Translations under genes and position numbers: made by a program | Notes under the pieces: generated by a model | Told to the model about the DNA's origin: nothing | Seen by the model: the letters and a program-made list of their open reading frames with translations, nothing else | The model's database searches: none | In this document: piece after piece, positions 8,867 through 20,290 of the stretch | Layout: each line of letters begins with the position of its first letter | How positions within the stretch are numbered: the stretch's first letter is position 1 | Assembly (NCBI GenBank): GCA_027576995.1 | Contig: JANBQC010000270.1 | Span: 1 to 35,948, forward strand | DNA: 35,948 nucleotides | Reading direction: 5' to 3' | Origin: Dimargaris cristalligena | Taxonomy: Eukaryota; Kickxellomycota; Dimargaritomycetes; Dimargaritales; Dimargaritaceae

Positions 8867-10434
8867 TTAGTAGGCGGGGAACGTAGGGTCTACACTTTGG
8901 TGCCACTCCAGTAGACCGCCAACAATATCCTTGGCGTCCACGACGCCTCGCTCCCGTAAATGCAACACGGCTTCCTGAGAATCATTCCCGAGCCGGCAAA
9001 TAATGTAGATGGGCTGATGCGACACGGCTTCCCGGGCGGCCAGGATGTCGGGTACACGTTGCGCGAAATCCCGCCAAGGTACATGGAGTGATCCGGGCAG
9101 CCGACATATATCGTATTGGACCGGCTCGCGAACGTCCACGAGGAGGTGGGGTTGGCCAGTCTGGCGAAGGGTGTGATAGTCGGCACACGTAATGCGATCA
9201 CCGGCGGGTAAGAGATTTAAATGAACGGGACCATCGGTGGGTTGACTCCCGCAAAAAGCCACATAATCCTGCAGCTCGGTAATGGTGGGCTGAGTGCCGC
9301 ACACGGCACAATGGGCCTGTTTGCCCCGGATTTTAATCGACCGAAAGGTGGGGGACGAAAAGGCCGAAAACAAGAGCAAGGTAGGTGCCTCCTTGGCCTT
9401 CACTCCGGTTAGGATTTTGACTACTTCGAGGGCCTGTAAGGTCCCCAGAATCCCCGGCACGACCCCTAAGACCCCACCGTCGCTGCAGTTGGTGACGGTT
9501 TCGGGTGGCGGTGGGACAGGGAAGAGGCACCGATAGCACGGCCCCCCGGCATAATTATAAACAGTCAGTTGACCGTCTAGTTTGAGCGCACTGGCAGACA
9601 CTAGGGGTTTTCCTAACAATACACACGTATCATTGACTAAGTACCGCGTGGGAACATTGTCAGTGGCGTCCACCACCACATCATACTCGGCAGCGACAGA
9701 TAACGCCACCGTGTAATCGAATACGAGGTCGTATGCGATGCAATGGCAGTCCGAGTTAAGTTCGTGGACCGCCAATCGGGCGGAACGGGCTTTGGAAAGT
9801 CCGGCTCGGGACTCGGAATGGATAACCTGGCGTTGGAGGTTGCTGATTTCGACGGTATCGTGGTCAATTACGCCTATTTTACCAACCCCCATAGCGGCTA
9901 GATAGAGGATACAGGGTGACCCAAGGCCACCGGCCCCAACTACGAGTACCGACGCATTCCGAAGGCTTAGCTGGCCTAAATTATAAATATATATATTTAA
10001 TTTAATTAATGGGACCGAGCGGGGTAGTCAGTAGATCGTCGAAACAGAACCGGACAAAAAAAGGGTCTGCGTGGGGGTTGTCTTTGTGTGAAGGTCTGTC
10101 AAGCCAATTATATAATACAAAAGCCGTGCCAGTCTCGCTAGTGGATACAAGAATATGGTAAACTAATATTATCGGTTTTCGGGTTTGAGGCCAGGCGGCG
10201 ATAATTACCTTGTACCCCAACTTCCGGTAGGAGGAGCTGGCGACTGTAGCGGGCTATTTCCGGGTTATTAAGACTCTCGACCTGGGTGAATGCAGTCAAT
10301 GGACTGGGGTCAGGTAAAGGAGGACTGGTTTGAGGAGCCTTCAATCGGCTATTTTCTTTGGTAAGGGCCTGGATTCGTGTCTGGAGGGCAGCGTTTTCGG
10401 CGGCTAGTCGCTCCACGTCCGATTGGGCCGACAT
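8867..10434 (-). CDS. UBA4: Uba4/MOCS3 E1-like adenylyltransferase-sulfurtransferase
   Basis: Uba4 adenylates and thiolates the C-terminus of Urm1, supplying sulfur for 2-thiolation of wobble uridine in cytosolic tRNAs and for protein urmylation. Exons are 10434-10209 and 9975-8867, with one 233-bp intron (donor GTAATT, acceptor TTTAG) that splits a Gly codon. The product is 444 residues, against about 440 in yeast. Visible parts are an N-terminal coiled coil (1-32), the nucleotide loop GAGGLGSP (about 89-96), zinc Cys pairs at 222/225 and 298/301, catalytic Cys239 in TNCSDGG, and a C-terminal rhodanese domain with active Cys402 in CRLGNDSQ. All key residues are present. The gene is divergent from the M50B gene (1.3 kb apart) and convergent with the receptor gene. 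Confidence 0.95.
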
Positions 10435-11764
10435 GGTTGGGTCATTCGTAAGTGACTAAAAGGGTAGTATAGAAATAGGGCAGTGTGGTTTGGCAAAGGC
10501 AAAAAAGCACGCTGGAGAATGAGTCGGGTGCTAAGAAGAAGGTCAGGAGGCTACAAAAGGAGGGAACGCGAGTTCAATTGGTGTACTTTTCGCTAGGAAC
10601 GAAGGAACTGGGTGGCGGCGGGCCCGGGGGCAATCGCGCCCTCTTTCCTACTGTGTAACTCCAAGGCGTGTAATTATTGGTCAAAGGCTGAGGTGCGTCA
10701 ACTGAGGGGTTGGTCCTGGACTAATCACATACTCTAACCCGCAAACTAGAGTACCCCCTTCCTATCCACCATCTTGTTTTAAACACTGCCTAGAGCTATA
10801 CAAGAAATACTAATGATAGCAGACGGACGGATCTTCTCTACACCCCCAGTCTTTTTATTAAACATGGATATAAAATACCTTTGATTTCAAAATGAATACC
10901 CCGCCTATTTTCCTATATATATATTATATATTAAAAATGATACTAAATCCCCTTGGCATGTCCAAGTAGTCAGTTAAAGGATCTATATTCTCAAAGACCA
11001 ATACTCTTTCACCTGCTTTCTGGGCAGAAGTTAATGAACACTTCGGTGATATTCGCTGCTTAGCAGTGCCAAGGCCGCGGGTGTATGATTAAGAGTGAGT
11101 GGGCGCATTGTTCTTGCGTATTGTTCATGCTGTGGCCGAGCATTCGAAGGACTTGGCATTGTTTCTGGGGAGAGGAGAGGGTTATCTATTGGCTTGTCGA
11201 ATCTTCCCCTTTCATGAAGAGGATACACGGCAAACCCCGTCAGACTAAAGGGGCAGAGCAACTAGCCCGCCCATTGAATTGAGCTACAGACGTAGCAAGT
11301 TCCAGTTGCCTATTACTACCCTATGCCGATGGGTTCATTGGAATGCCTACTGGGTGGCCCCTGGTCTGCGGAGTCTGTGTAACCCTACTGCCGCCGCCTT
11401 ATTCTTTTAGCGTGCCGAGAGGAAAGGGGGGTAATCTATGAACTATGGAGGTCTTGGCCCCTCTACTGCTGATATATACATGTATGTCTCCCTTTCCTAC
11501 CTACCTACTCTGTTGATGTAGATTTTTTTATTAAAAATACCTTTGTATTCCGCCTTCCACTGGCACTACAGCTATAGCCAACTCCTGGCCAAATACCCGC
11601 TCTATCGACTGTCTTCCTCTACCCGAACCTTTTGTATTTATATAGACGGTATACCTATTGCCAACCCCTCGAACCCCGCCTACTTGTCAGTTCCAACTCC
11701 GCCTTGTCCCGCATCTCCCCTAAACCAGCGAAACACCTACTAACATACTCCAAACCCTGCGGCC
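10435..11764. other. Divergent intergenic region between UBA4 and the M50B gene
   Basis: The 1.3-kb spacer must contain both promoters. No further gene is supported; short frames around 11031-11282 lack any family resemblance. Two AT-rich stretches share the pattern TTTTTATTAAA ... AAATACCTTTG (about 10852 and 11525), a short dispersed duplication of unknown meaning. TATATATA runs lie near 10915. Confidence 0.4.
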
Positions 11765-12526
11765 ATGAGCGAATACCAACCCCTACCGCGGTCCTTCAGC
11801 GAGGCCGTCACTCCCACCGAAGACCAAAAGATCCTCCTGTACTTCATCGGCGGCTACGCGGCCCTCATTCTCATTCTCTGGAATGTGCCCTACCTCAAGC
11901 ACATTCTCTACCCCTTCAAGCTGTTCACCGTGGCCCTCCACGAGTTCGGCCATGCTGCGGTTGGCTGCTGCACCGGCGCCAAAATCCATTCCATCGAAGT
12001 CAATCCCAACGAAGGCGGCCTCACCAAAATGACCGGCGGTATCAGTTGCTGCACCCTACCCGCGGGTTATTTGGGCAGTTCCCTCTTTGGCGCCCTCATG
12101 ATATTCTGCTCGTTCGGCCGGCTGTCCTCCAAAATCATGACCGGGGTCTTAATTGGGTGTTGCCTGATTATGCTGTTTTGGGCCCGGAACTGGCTGACGC
12201 GGATTTTGATTGTGGTGTTCGCGGCTCTGTTGGCTTTTTTCATTTGGTTTCAAAACGGAGTCGTGCTGATATTTTTCGTATTGTTTATGGGCGTCATGAG
12301 CTGCCTATATAGCCTGTGGGATATTGTGGAGGACTTGGTCATGCGGAAAGTTAACTCGAGTGACGCGACGCGCTTTGCCGAGAAAACGGGGTGTCCGTCG
12401 CAGGTGTGCGGGTTGTTGTGGTTCTTGGTGTCACTGGCCTTTCTCACCGCCGGAGTTCTGGGGGGCCTGGCTGTGTTCAAAAATGAATTCGTCAATGACC
12501 CCCTGTTCCCCAAGTCTACATCATAG
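11765..12526 (+). CDS. Peptidase M50B-like integral membrane protein
   Basis: A 253-residue intronless membrane protein of the M50B-like family (Pfam PF13398 type). The zinc-binding HExxH motif is HEFGH at 59-63, at the start of a hydrophobic segment. The family's AGYLGSSLFGA block follows at 100-110, and the second conserved acidic motif LYSLWDIVED is at 181-190. About six hydrophobic segments occur (26-43, 52-70, 97-118, 124-139, 145-181, 214-236). HExxH and the Asp186 region together suggest an active intramembrane metalloprotease, but fungal members are uncharacterised and the substrate is unknown. The start ATG at 11765 has a good context (GGCCATGA) and leaves a short polar N-terminus. 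The C-terminus ends shortly after the last membrane span. Confidence 0.9.
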   Translation: MSEYQPLPRSFSEAVTPTEDQKILLYFIGGYAALILILWNVPYLKHILYPFKLFTVALHEFGHAAVGCCTGAKIHSIEVNPNEGGLTKMTGGISCCTLPAGYLGSSLFGALMIFCSFGRLSSKIMTGVLIGCCLIMLFWARNWLTRILIVVFAALLAFFIWFQNGVVLIFFVLFMGVMSCLYSLWDIVEDLVMRKVNSSDATRFAEKTGCPSQVCGLLWFLVSLAFLTAGVLGGLAVFKNEFVNDPLFPKSTS

Positions 12527-13275
12527 ATGTACGGCCGAGCTCAAAGGAATAGGTCGATGGGTCTGCCGCCGTTCTAAAGCACGCTCCAATTACTGCATTA
12601 TTCATGTATATTTTACTTGTCCTATTTATTTATTTTTATATATATATTTACGTATGTTTCTCCGCTTTAAAATTCAAATATGCCACTGAGTGAGTCCCCG
12701 GATTTATGGGGATATCCCTCGCCCAGGTTAATACATCTGAGTTTTTGTTACCAGCCCACATTCTTTATTTCAACCATGTTCATTAGCTATACCACATGAT
12801 GTTCTTCTAAAAACAATGTAATATCTACAATAAACCAGTCAGTCTACGCCGACATTGTATTACAATGCTATATATTAGATAATGTAAAACTGTATTTAGA
12901 AAAATTCGCCATAATAATGGCTAACAAGTCGCCCAGCTAATTGTTAGAAACTACCCCAACTATAGGTAAATAGGAAAATTGCGATTAGCGGTCATGTATG
13001 GTTAAAGCACCCATATTTGGCTAGGAGGGGGAGGGGGTCTGGGAACTACCCAGTTACAGAGTGTACTATTTTCTAAGCGTGCGGGAGCAGTTTGTTGAAC
13101 CTTCAACCACCTGGGTGGGTTGGTGGGCTGTGTTGGATGTAGAGCCCCATTCGAATTAGTTCACTCTCCCCCTTAACTACTTTCAGGTACTTCCTGCTTC
13201 TAAGCTACAATATACCTCTCCTTTCCAAAACCCTTCATTCAAGACCTATTCTTCGCCTGTACTGGATTATCCACC
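12527..13275. other. Spacer between the M50B gene and LSM1
   Basis: No gene is visible. The stretch is AT-rich in its first half (3' flank of the M50B gene). The last 130 bases are pyrimidine-rich, which fits the promoter and leader of LSM1. Confidence 0.4.
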
Positions 13276-14382
13276 ATGAGCTCGTTCATTCCCAACCAAA
13301 TATTCACTACCTCGGGGAGTTTGATAGATCTGCTCGACAGTAAGTGAGCCGTCCTCCCCCTCATTCGGCACCTAATTTCCTGCAAAACTGGGTTCGGTAG
13401 GGTTACATCTCACGCCATCCGACGACCCCTGCGCTGACCCTTTAGCAATTGTGTCGCCTTTGGGCCAGCGGTAGTATATACGGCTGCCTACTTGGTTCTG
13501 GCCTCCTACTAACCATATACATACTACCGTGAACTCCCTTCCCCCCGTTGGGTCTCTCCATTAGAACGCCTGATGGTGGTGCTACGCGATGGGCGTAAAA
13601 TTATTGGCTTTCTGCGATCGTACGACCAGTTTGGTAAGTACATCCCCCCCCTCCCACCTATGTTCTTCACTCGGAACTTAGCCTGAATGCGCCCTACTTT
13701 TGTGAACCAGTCGGCTATACCTTATTCGGGATAGTTGGCACTTTGCACCCCCTCCCTTTATATCACAACCTCCATTCACTGTGCTCTTAACAGCACCCAC
13801 CCCCCCTTCTCCTCAACCCTTAGTTCCTAGCAGCTCATATTGGTATATATGGATTTCTATTGATTATCATCATTATTTTCTAATATCGGCCGGGATATTT
13901 TCTTCTTCTTCTATTGACAGCCAACCTGGTGCTACAGGATAGTGTTGAGCGGATATATGTGAAGAACTTCTATGGGGATATCGACCGGGGAGTATTCCTC
14001 ATTCGCGGTGAGAACGTGGTCCTTTTAGGTGAAATTGTAAGTTGAATGTCCAGTCTAGTTCGGCTATTTTTTATTACTAATTTTCTATGATTATTTTGGC
14101 AAAACACGACTCGAATCTACCCCGTACACACTTTGCCCATGTCATAGCGACAAGGAGATTAACCTTTCATTATTTACCCGATGGGTCTTCTATTTTGGTT
14201 TCGTGGAATGGTAGGACAATATCAAGGACGACGACCTGCCACTAACCCAGCTGTCTTTCGAGGAAGTCGTTCGTATGCGCAAGGAGGAGGCAGATGACCG
14301 TCAAAAGAAGGAGAGGCTCCGGAATCAGCTTCTACACAACCACGGATTCAGCGTAGATTTCCTGGACACGGATTTATACTAA
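13276..14382 (+). CDS. LSM1: LSm1, Sm-like subunit of the mRNA decay Lsm1-7 ring
   Basis: Lsm1 is the cytoplasm-specific subunit of the Lsm1-7 ring that binds oligoadenylated mRNA 3' ends and promotes decapping in P-bodies. Four exons join in phase: 13276-13339, 13565-13633, 13921-14036 and 14215-14382. All three donors are GTAAGT. The 138-residue product (human LSM1 has 133) has the Sm1 motif in 11-46 (including [21 protein letters not shown]), the Sm2 motif [10 protein letters not shown] at 72-81, and a charged C-terminal extension (84-138) typical of Lsm1 rather than other LSm proteins. No single open frame reveals it because the first exons are very short. It is convergent with PEX14, 574 bp apart. 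Confidence 0.95.
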
Positions 14383-14956
14383 GCAGGCTGGCTGCCGAGG
14401 GCGGATGTAGATACTACTACCCCACACTACTTGTAACATCCGAAGTGCAGCGTAGGCACTCTCCAAGACAGCTTTATAATAAACATCGAGATCCGCCGTT
14501 CGTCACTTTCCCTAGCCAATGTATAAATGTCTGACTCTATACATCAATAGTTCACGGCCTTGGTCTATATATGAAGGCATGTCTCGCTAAGCCTCCCCAA
14601 ACCATTTATCAATTAGGGGGTTCAGGGGTTTGATAGAGTATCTCAAAAGCAGTACAGAGCCCACCTATACAACCCAAGCTGCTCAAAAAAAAAAGAAAAA
14701 GTACATTTTAGATATCCGATGTGTGGTGGGTATTAGGAAAAATAAAAGAAATAAGGAAATGGGGGTGTAGACATCGTAAATGAAAGCTAGTGGGAGAGGG
14801 ATTAAGAAATATAATTTCCTCGCCCTCTTTCATTCAGTAATTAGCAAGGGTTAGAGTAGACATTAAATCAAACAGGGTTTAGATAAATCAACCAATCATC
14901 ACAGCCAGGTTACATGCATATGACCTTCTTCAATGGGGGCGACAGTTTACCCTGGT
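14383..14956. other. Convergent 3' spacer between LSM1 and PEX14
   Basis: Both flanking genes end into this 574-bp spacer. An AATAAA poly(A) signal lies near 14477, about 95 bases after the LSM1 stop, and an A-rich tract is at about 14686-14700. No gene is visible. Confidence 0.5.
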
Positions 14957-16288
14957 CTAGTTCTCGTTATGGATGGACGGGGAGGACTCATCATTAGTGT
15001 CGGGGTTAGCACTGCCGGATTCTGACGCAGGTTGTTTATCCGGGTTAGGGGCATTCACCTTGGCCTGAGACTGGGCCATCTGCCAGGCCGGGATGCCGCC
15101 GTTTCCGGTGGATGCGCCCCGGTTGGTAAAGGCCGCCGCTTTAGCCGCGTAGCTCGACGAAGAAGGTCCCGCAGCCGGATACGAGCCGGCGGGTTTGTAG
15201 CTATTCGCCGCACCGTTGTAATAGGGTTCGCTTGCGGCGACGTTGGTCGACGACGATCCGTCGTTACCCCCCGGGGTCGGCATAGGGTACGCCGCGGGGG
15301 AGAAGGTGCCGTCGGTGGAACCTACTGCACTGGGGGACGGGGCATTCACCACGACGGGGGTCGAGCTGGCCGACCGCCGGGTCAGGAGCATAGTTTTCAG
15401 GCCCTTAATTTCGGTTTGGAGATTCTGGAAGGCGGCGGACTGGGTGTCCTTACTCTTATCGACGGCATCGGGCAATAGTTTCGTGATGGCCTCGAAATCG
15501 GTTTTAATGCTATCCATATCCCGACTGCGCTGGGTCTCGCGCTCCTGCCACTGTTCCAGAACCCGGGTCATGGTGTCGACGGCCTTCTGGAGCTGGGCGC
15601 TCTGGTCGTTGACCACCCGGGTGGATTCGGTCGTTTGCTGCTGCAGGAGGGTCAAGGTGTCCCGGGTTTGGGAGAGATGGGCGTCGACTTCGTTGCGTTC
15701 CTTATCGAGCCGCTCTTGGAAGTCGGCGAAGGCGGCCCGGCGGAGGTAGGGAATGAAGTATTTGGTGGTGATGCTGTAGAGACCGAAACCGGCGCCGGAG
15801 GCTACGACGGCCGCGATGAAGTAGTCCTTCCAGTGCATACGAGGGGGCACGGGCGGTGGGGGGTGGGCCGGCGGAGCGTGACTATATGCAACGGGCTGGA
15901 GATAACCGCCGTAGGCCGCTGGTGCAGTGTGGGGGGCATATGTGGGCTGCCCATTCGCAGGAGAAGTGGTTGTGACTATTCCGCGATCACCACTACCACT
16001 GCTGCTGCTGCTGTTGGCGCCGGAGAGCCCCGCCTGGGCCATGGCGGTATCGATTTCGGCCTGGGTTAGGCCCTTGTTGGAGAGAAAAGCGCGGCGCTTT
16101 TCCAAGGAACTGCCCTGGACTTTGGGGTCGGTCAGGAAACGGACAGCACTCTGAACGAGATCACCCCGGGGGGCGGCCACGTCGGGGGAGGGGGTGGTTA
16201 TAGGAGCGGGGGCCGGGGCAGCAGCTGGGGCTGGGGCTGGTGCGGGTAGGCTGTCGACAGCCGTCGGGGGGTCGGTTGGAGAATCCAT
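14957..16288 (-). CDS. PEX14: Peroxin-14, peroxisomal import docking protein
   Basis: Pex14 is the peroxisomal membrane docking protein that receives cargo-loaded Pex5/Pex7 and builds the import pore with Pex13 and Pex17. The 443-residue product has a Pro/Ala-rich start, the Pex5-binding domain at 41-87 (RGDLVQSAVRFL ... SNKGLTQAEI), a Pro-rich SH3 ligand PPPPVPPR just before HWKDYF (143-157), one membrane segment (157-181), a long coiled coil (about 187-305) and a low-complexity Ser/Gly/Asn tail. The PxxP-R-x-W-KDYF arrangement parallels the yeast Pex14 site bound by Pex13. The frame stays open 35 codons upstream to 16393, but that codon is TTG; 16288 is the first ATG, so I use it. Intronless and GC-rich, with a long spurious antisense frame. 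Confidence 0.93.
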   Translation of the reverse strand: MDSPTDPPTAVDSLPAPAPAPAAAPAPAPITTPSPDVAAPRGDLVQSAVRFLTDPKVQGSSLEKRRAFLSNKGLTQAEIDTAMAQAGLSGANSSSSSGSGDRGIVTTTSPANGQPTYAPHTAPAAYGGYLQPVAYSHAPPAHPPPPVPPRMHWKDYFIAAVVASGAGFGLYSITTKYFIPYLRRAAFADFQERLDKERNEVDAHLSQTRDTLTLLQQQTTESTRVVNDQSAQLQKAVDTMTRVLEQWQERETQRSRDMDSIKTDFEAITKLLPDAVDKSKDTQSAAFQNLQTEIKGLKTMLLTRRSASSTPVVVNAPSPSAVGSTDGTFSPAAYPMPTPGGNDGSSSTNVAASEPYYNGAANSYKPAGSYPAAGPSSSSYAAKAAAFTNRGASTGNGGIPAWQMAQSQAKVNAPNPDKQPASESGSANPDTNDESSPSIHNEN

Positions 16289-18259
16289 GAGGGGGGGTGG
16301 CGAAGGAGAAGGAAGTCGCTGCCACACGCGGGTTAAGTTAACAAAGGACCACTTAAAGAGAGAACGTATAAAGTTAGAGGCGAGATGTAGCAATGCGGGT
16401 ACGCCAGACCAGTCAGTAGGTGAGAAAACTGGGAAGACCTGAAGGGCGACAGGGTGTGTTAGGCAATTCTAGGGAATTTGGGTTAGTTGGATAGCAGTAT
16501 AACTAACTAAAGCGTGGGGTAGAGAGACAAGGGAAAACCAAATGGGCAGGTTTTGGGAGGCCTAGTGCTGAAACCCTTTCTAAGGGCTAGGAAGTGTGAG
16601 GAGGACTGTGAAAATGAATGCTATGGGGATTAGTGGAGAGGGTTTCCCATACCATACCATACCATACCATTACCCGCACATGAAAATAGGCGGGATAACC
16701 ACCCAATGCAGATATAGAAGATGTATGTGGGGAAATAATACACCAGGCCTCTCTCTTTCTCTCTGATTCGATAGCACATCATTTATACTGAGAAAGGCTT
16801 AGCCGGGCCGAATCTTACCCATATTCCCTTGGTTATATTATGCCCCTCCTCCATCTGGGCCCACAAGGGGTAGGGAACAGCTAATTAATATATATATATA
16901 AGTGCAGCCTGATTCAGTATGGGGCTGTCAATAAACGGGCGCAAAGCACAACTTACTTGGGCACAGCCAGATATGACCATTATGACCCGTTGTGACTGGC
17001 TTGGGGGGACGAAGGATCTGGCTCCGATTGGCCGGAGTGATTCATTTATCTGGACGTTCTCATTGATGTTCACCATACCCGAGAGGGTATTATTTATTAC
17101 ACTCTGAACAGAGAGAGTCCACCCACACACAACACACTCATATATATCTCCCCATACCGGTACTGCCCCTGCTATCTGTCACATCTATTCGAAGGTTCGT
17201 CATCGCTCCCCAAAAGGGCGCATATAATCGGGCTCGTCAATTGGGGAGCCCTCCAAGTGAGCTGACGCATATAAGCATACAGCGACCACTCATTTTTCGG
17301 TATCCGATATACACTTTAGCTGAAACCGCTTCCCCATCCATCATCATAATACTATTCACTATACCAAGGTTTTAAAGCTACTGACTGATATAGTGACAAC
17401 CTATTTAAAACACCCGTCTGCCTACGCGACCCCCCTCCCTTCCCTCCCTCCCTTCCTTCTTTCCGTATACTTTGCTAAAACTAGGTGAGCTATTCTACGT
17501 ATTACGACCCCGTCAACTGTCCTTACGCCACCTTCGTCGTTGACCGAGGCGGGGTATATTATATATAATATTATGGGTGCGTGTAACCACCAACCCAAAC
17601 CCCCTCTCACCGGATCTCTTTCTAATCTCTCGTCTTCCTGGACTGTTATTTGCCCACGTCCTCTTGCTTATACCACCAAACCCAGTCGTCACAAGCCAAT
17701 ACAAACCGCATCCCCGCACACCACCGTGACCTTCCGAGCCCATTGCGAGCTGCACTAGCCAATCACCTTGCCCGGGAGTCCCCTGTTCTTCAGTACCTAC
17801 TACTGGCCTTTTAGTGCTTTACCCGGTCACCATACCCCCTTTTCTCCTTGCCCAGTCAATAGTCTTAACAGCAACTTATCTTTACCGCGTACCCGTGCCT
17901 TTTAAGAGGTCAGCCACCACCCAATTTCCTTCTCCCTTATCTTTTCCACTACCCAGGCTCTGTCCCCGGGTTTTTATTCTCCCTACGCTGCGTTTGGAAT
18001 AGTATAGTATAACACACACTTTCCCCCAGCTCTCGTCTCTTCACTATCTATTGAGTGTATAGCCAGATAGAGAGTCCGCTGTACCCTTCCCTTTTATTCG
18101 CTACTGTCAACCCATTCCGTGCACCTGACCTACTTTGTGACTGGTGGTCGTCCCCCCCCATAACACTTCTACACCTTCTTTACAACAACCCCCCACCCTT
18201 ACCTTCACTGGACTCCCCGTCCCTTCTTCCTTAACCCAACCTCCCTCTTTTACTCTATT
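16289..18259. other. Divergent region between PEX14 and IDP, no supported gene
   Basis: About 2 kb that must hold two promoters. I found no convincing gene. Small frames at 16919-17107 and 17540-17758 start with ATG but match nothing known. A CCATA tandem repeat (listed separately) lies upstream of PEX14. A 32-base pyrimidine tract is at about 17430-17464, and the final 300 bases before the IDP start are strongly pyrimidine-rich, as expected of a highly expressed fungal gene. Confidence 0.4.
16647..16670 (+). repeat. CCATA tandem repeat, 4.8 copies
   Basis: Four perfect CCATA units and a partial fifth (CCAT) in direct tandem, about 360 bases upstream of the PEX14 start. A simple pentanucleotide microsatellite with no known role. 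Confidence 0.85.
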
Positions 18260-20290
18260 ATGCAGGCCATCCGCCAGGCTTCGATTAGTGCTGCTCGCCA
18301 AATGGGTTCGCAAGGTATTAGGCGTTGTAAGTTTATATATGTATACTGTATAGGTGTGCTGGCTGTATTCTGGCGTGTGGACTCCAAATATATCTATGAA
18401 CTAATTATCATCGGCCTCCCATACCTTTAGCCAGACCCTGTTTGCTGTTGGAACCGAGGCTTAGAAGTTTGTTCTCGAACTGGTTATCTCTAGCCCGGGC
18501 AAAAAGTGGAAACTGCTCCGGGAAACCTCTCAACCCCTCTCCCCCGCTTCTGATATTACAACTATTCATTTCCCAATGGCTTGCGCGCCCCTGACCCGGT
18601 GCCATCTGAACCGACTTGGGGTGAAATCTACTTGGTTTTGTGAACTGGATCGCAAATCCACGGGGGGAGCCTGTAGTATTGTGTGTTTAGTTTCTCAAAA
18701 CAAGTTGTATAGATGCCTCCCTGGGTTGAGGGAAGAGTGAACTTCTAATGGTTCCACACGCCAGATTTCACCACCTACAAGCCGTCTCAGCAACCGACCA
18801 CACATAATCAACAGTCGCCTAATTATACATTCCTGAGCCTTATCACCAACCCCTTTATCCCGTTTCTGTAGACTCTCAAAGTGCCAAGATCGTCGTTCAA
18901 AACCCCGTTGTCGATCTCGACGGGGATGAAATGACTCGCATCATCTGGCAAAAAATCAAGGATCAGCTCATCCTTCCGTACCTGAAACTCGATATCAAGT
19001 ACTACGATTTGGGCATGGAGAATCGTGACCAAACTAATGACCGGGTCACCATCGAAGCCGCTGAGGCCATCAAGAAGTATAATGTCGGTATCAAGTGTGC
19101 CACCATCACCCCTGACGAGGCCCGTGTGGAAGGTTGGTCATGTTCACCTATTATTTATATCCGAAATATTGGTGGTATTCAATGTAAAACAAACCAACAC
19201 CCGCACCACGTATGCATTCTACTTCTTTGGTTTCTAGTACTAAATGCACAACCTGCACATTGTCCCCCTCCGCGTTCCTCCTATCCTATTATTCCCAACC
19301 CCCCCAGAGTTCAAGTTGAAGGAAATGTGGAAGTCGCCCAACGGCACCATCCGTAACATTCTTGGCGGCACCGTTTTCCGTGAACCCATTATGATGAGCA
19401 GCGTTCCCCGCATTGTCCCAGGCTGGACCAGTCCCATCGTCATTGGTCGCCATGCCTTCGGCGACCAATACAAGTCTACCGACTTTGTGGCCGACCGCCC
19501 GGGAAAGTTCGAAATCGTCTTCACCCCCGCCGACGGCTCGGCCCCGAAGCGCATGGAGGTCTTTGACTTCCCCAGCCCCGGTGTGGGTATGGCCATGTAC
19601 AACCTGGACGACTCCATCCAGGGGTTCGCCCACAGCTGCTTCCAGGTGGCCCTGAACAAGAAGTACCCCCTCTACATGAGCACCAAGAATACCATTCTGA
19701 AGCGCTACGACGGTCGGTTCAAGGACATCTTCCAGGCCATTTACGAGGCCGACTACCGCGCCAAGTTCGAGGCCGCCGGTATCTGGTACGAGCATCGACT
19801 GATCGACGATATGGTGGCCCAGGCCCTCAAGTCGAGCGGTGGGTTTGTGTGGGCCTGCAAGAACTACGACGGTGACGTGCAGTCCGACATTCTGGCCCAG
19901 GGCTTTGGCTCCCTCGGTCTGATGACCTCGGTGCTGACGACCCCCGACGGCAAGACCCTGGAGGCCGAGGCCGCCCACGGTACCGTTACCCGTCACTACC
20001 GGGAGCACCAAAAGGGTCGCGAAACCTCCACCAACCCCATCGCCTCCATCTTCGCCTGGACCCGCGGTCTGAGCCACCGGGCCAAGTTGGACAACAACGG
20101 CCCCTTGGCTAAGTTCTGCGCCGATCTGGAACGGGCCTGTATCGATACCGTGGACAAGGACGGTGTGATGACCAAGGACCTGGCGTTGGCCATCCACGGC
20201 AAGGCCCTGCAGCGCTCCCATTACGTCACCACCTCTGAGTTTTTGGATAGCATCACCGCCAAGTTGCAGCAGATTCGGGCCCAGCTTTAA
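18260..20290 (+). CDS. IDP1: NADP-dependent isocitrate dehydrogenase, mitochondrial form
   Basis: Converts isocitrate and NADP to 2-oxoglutarate, CO2 and NADPH. Exons 18260-18326, 18872-19132 and 19308-20290 give 436 residues. The first exon and the start of exon 2 encode an amphipathic, Arg-rich, acid-free presequence ([16 protein letters not shown] ... RRYSQ) with a likely cleavage near residue 23, so I place it in the mitochondrial matrix. The mature part starts [18 protein letters not shown]. Substrate motif SPNGTIRN starts at Ser119, the metal-binding region [18 protein letters not shown] is intact, and the NADP-binding HGTVTRHY and [12 protein letters not shown] blocks are present. Intron 1 is the longest here (545 bp). 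Intron 2 has an odd donor, GTTGGT. No peroxisomal C-terminal tripeptide (ends AQL). Confidence 0.95.

Noticed and set aside
16289..16393. N-terminal extension of PEX14 with a hydrophobic/basic stretch
   Set aside because: It would begin with TTG; the first ATG is 16288, and Pex14 proteins do not carry such a leader.
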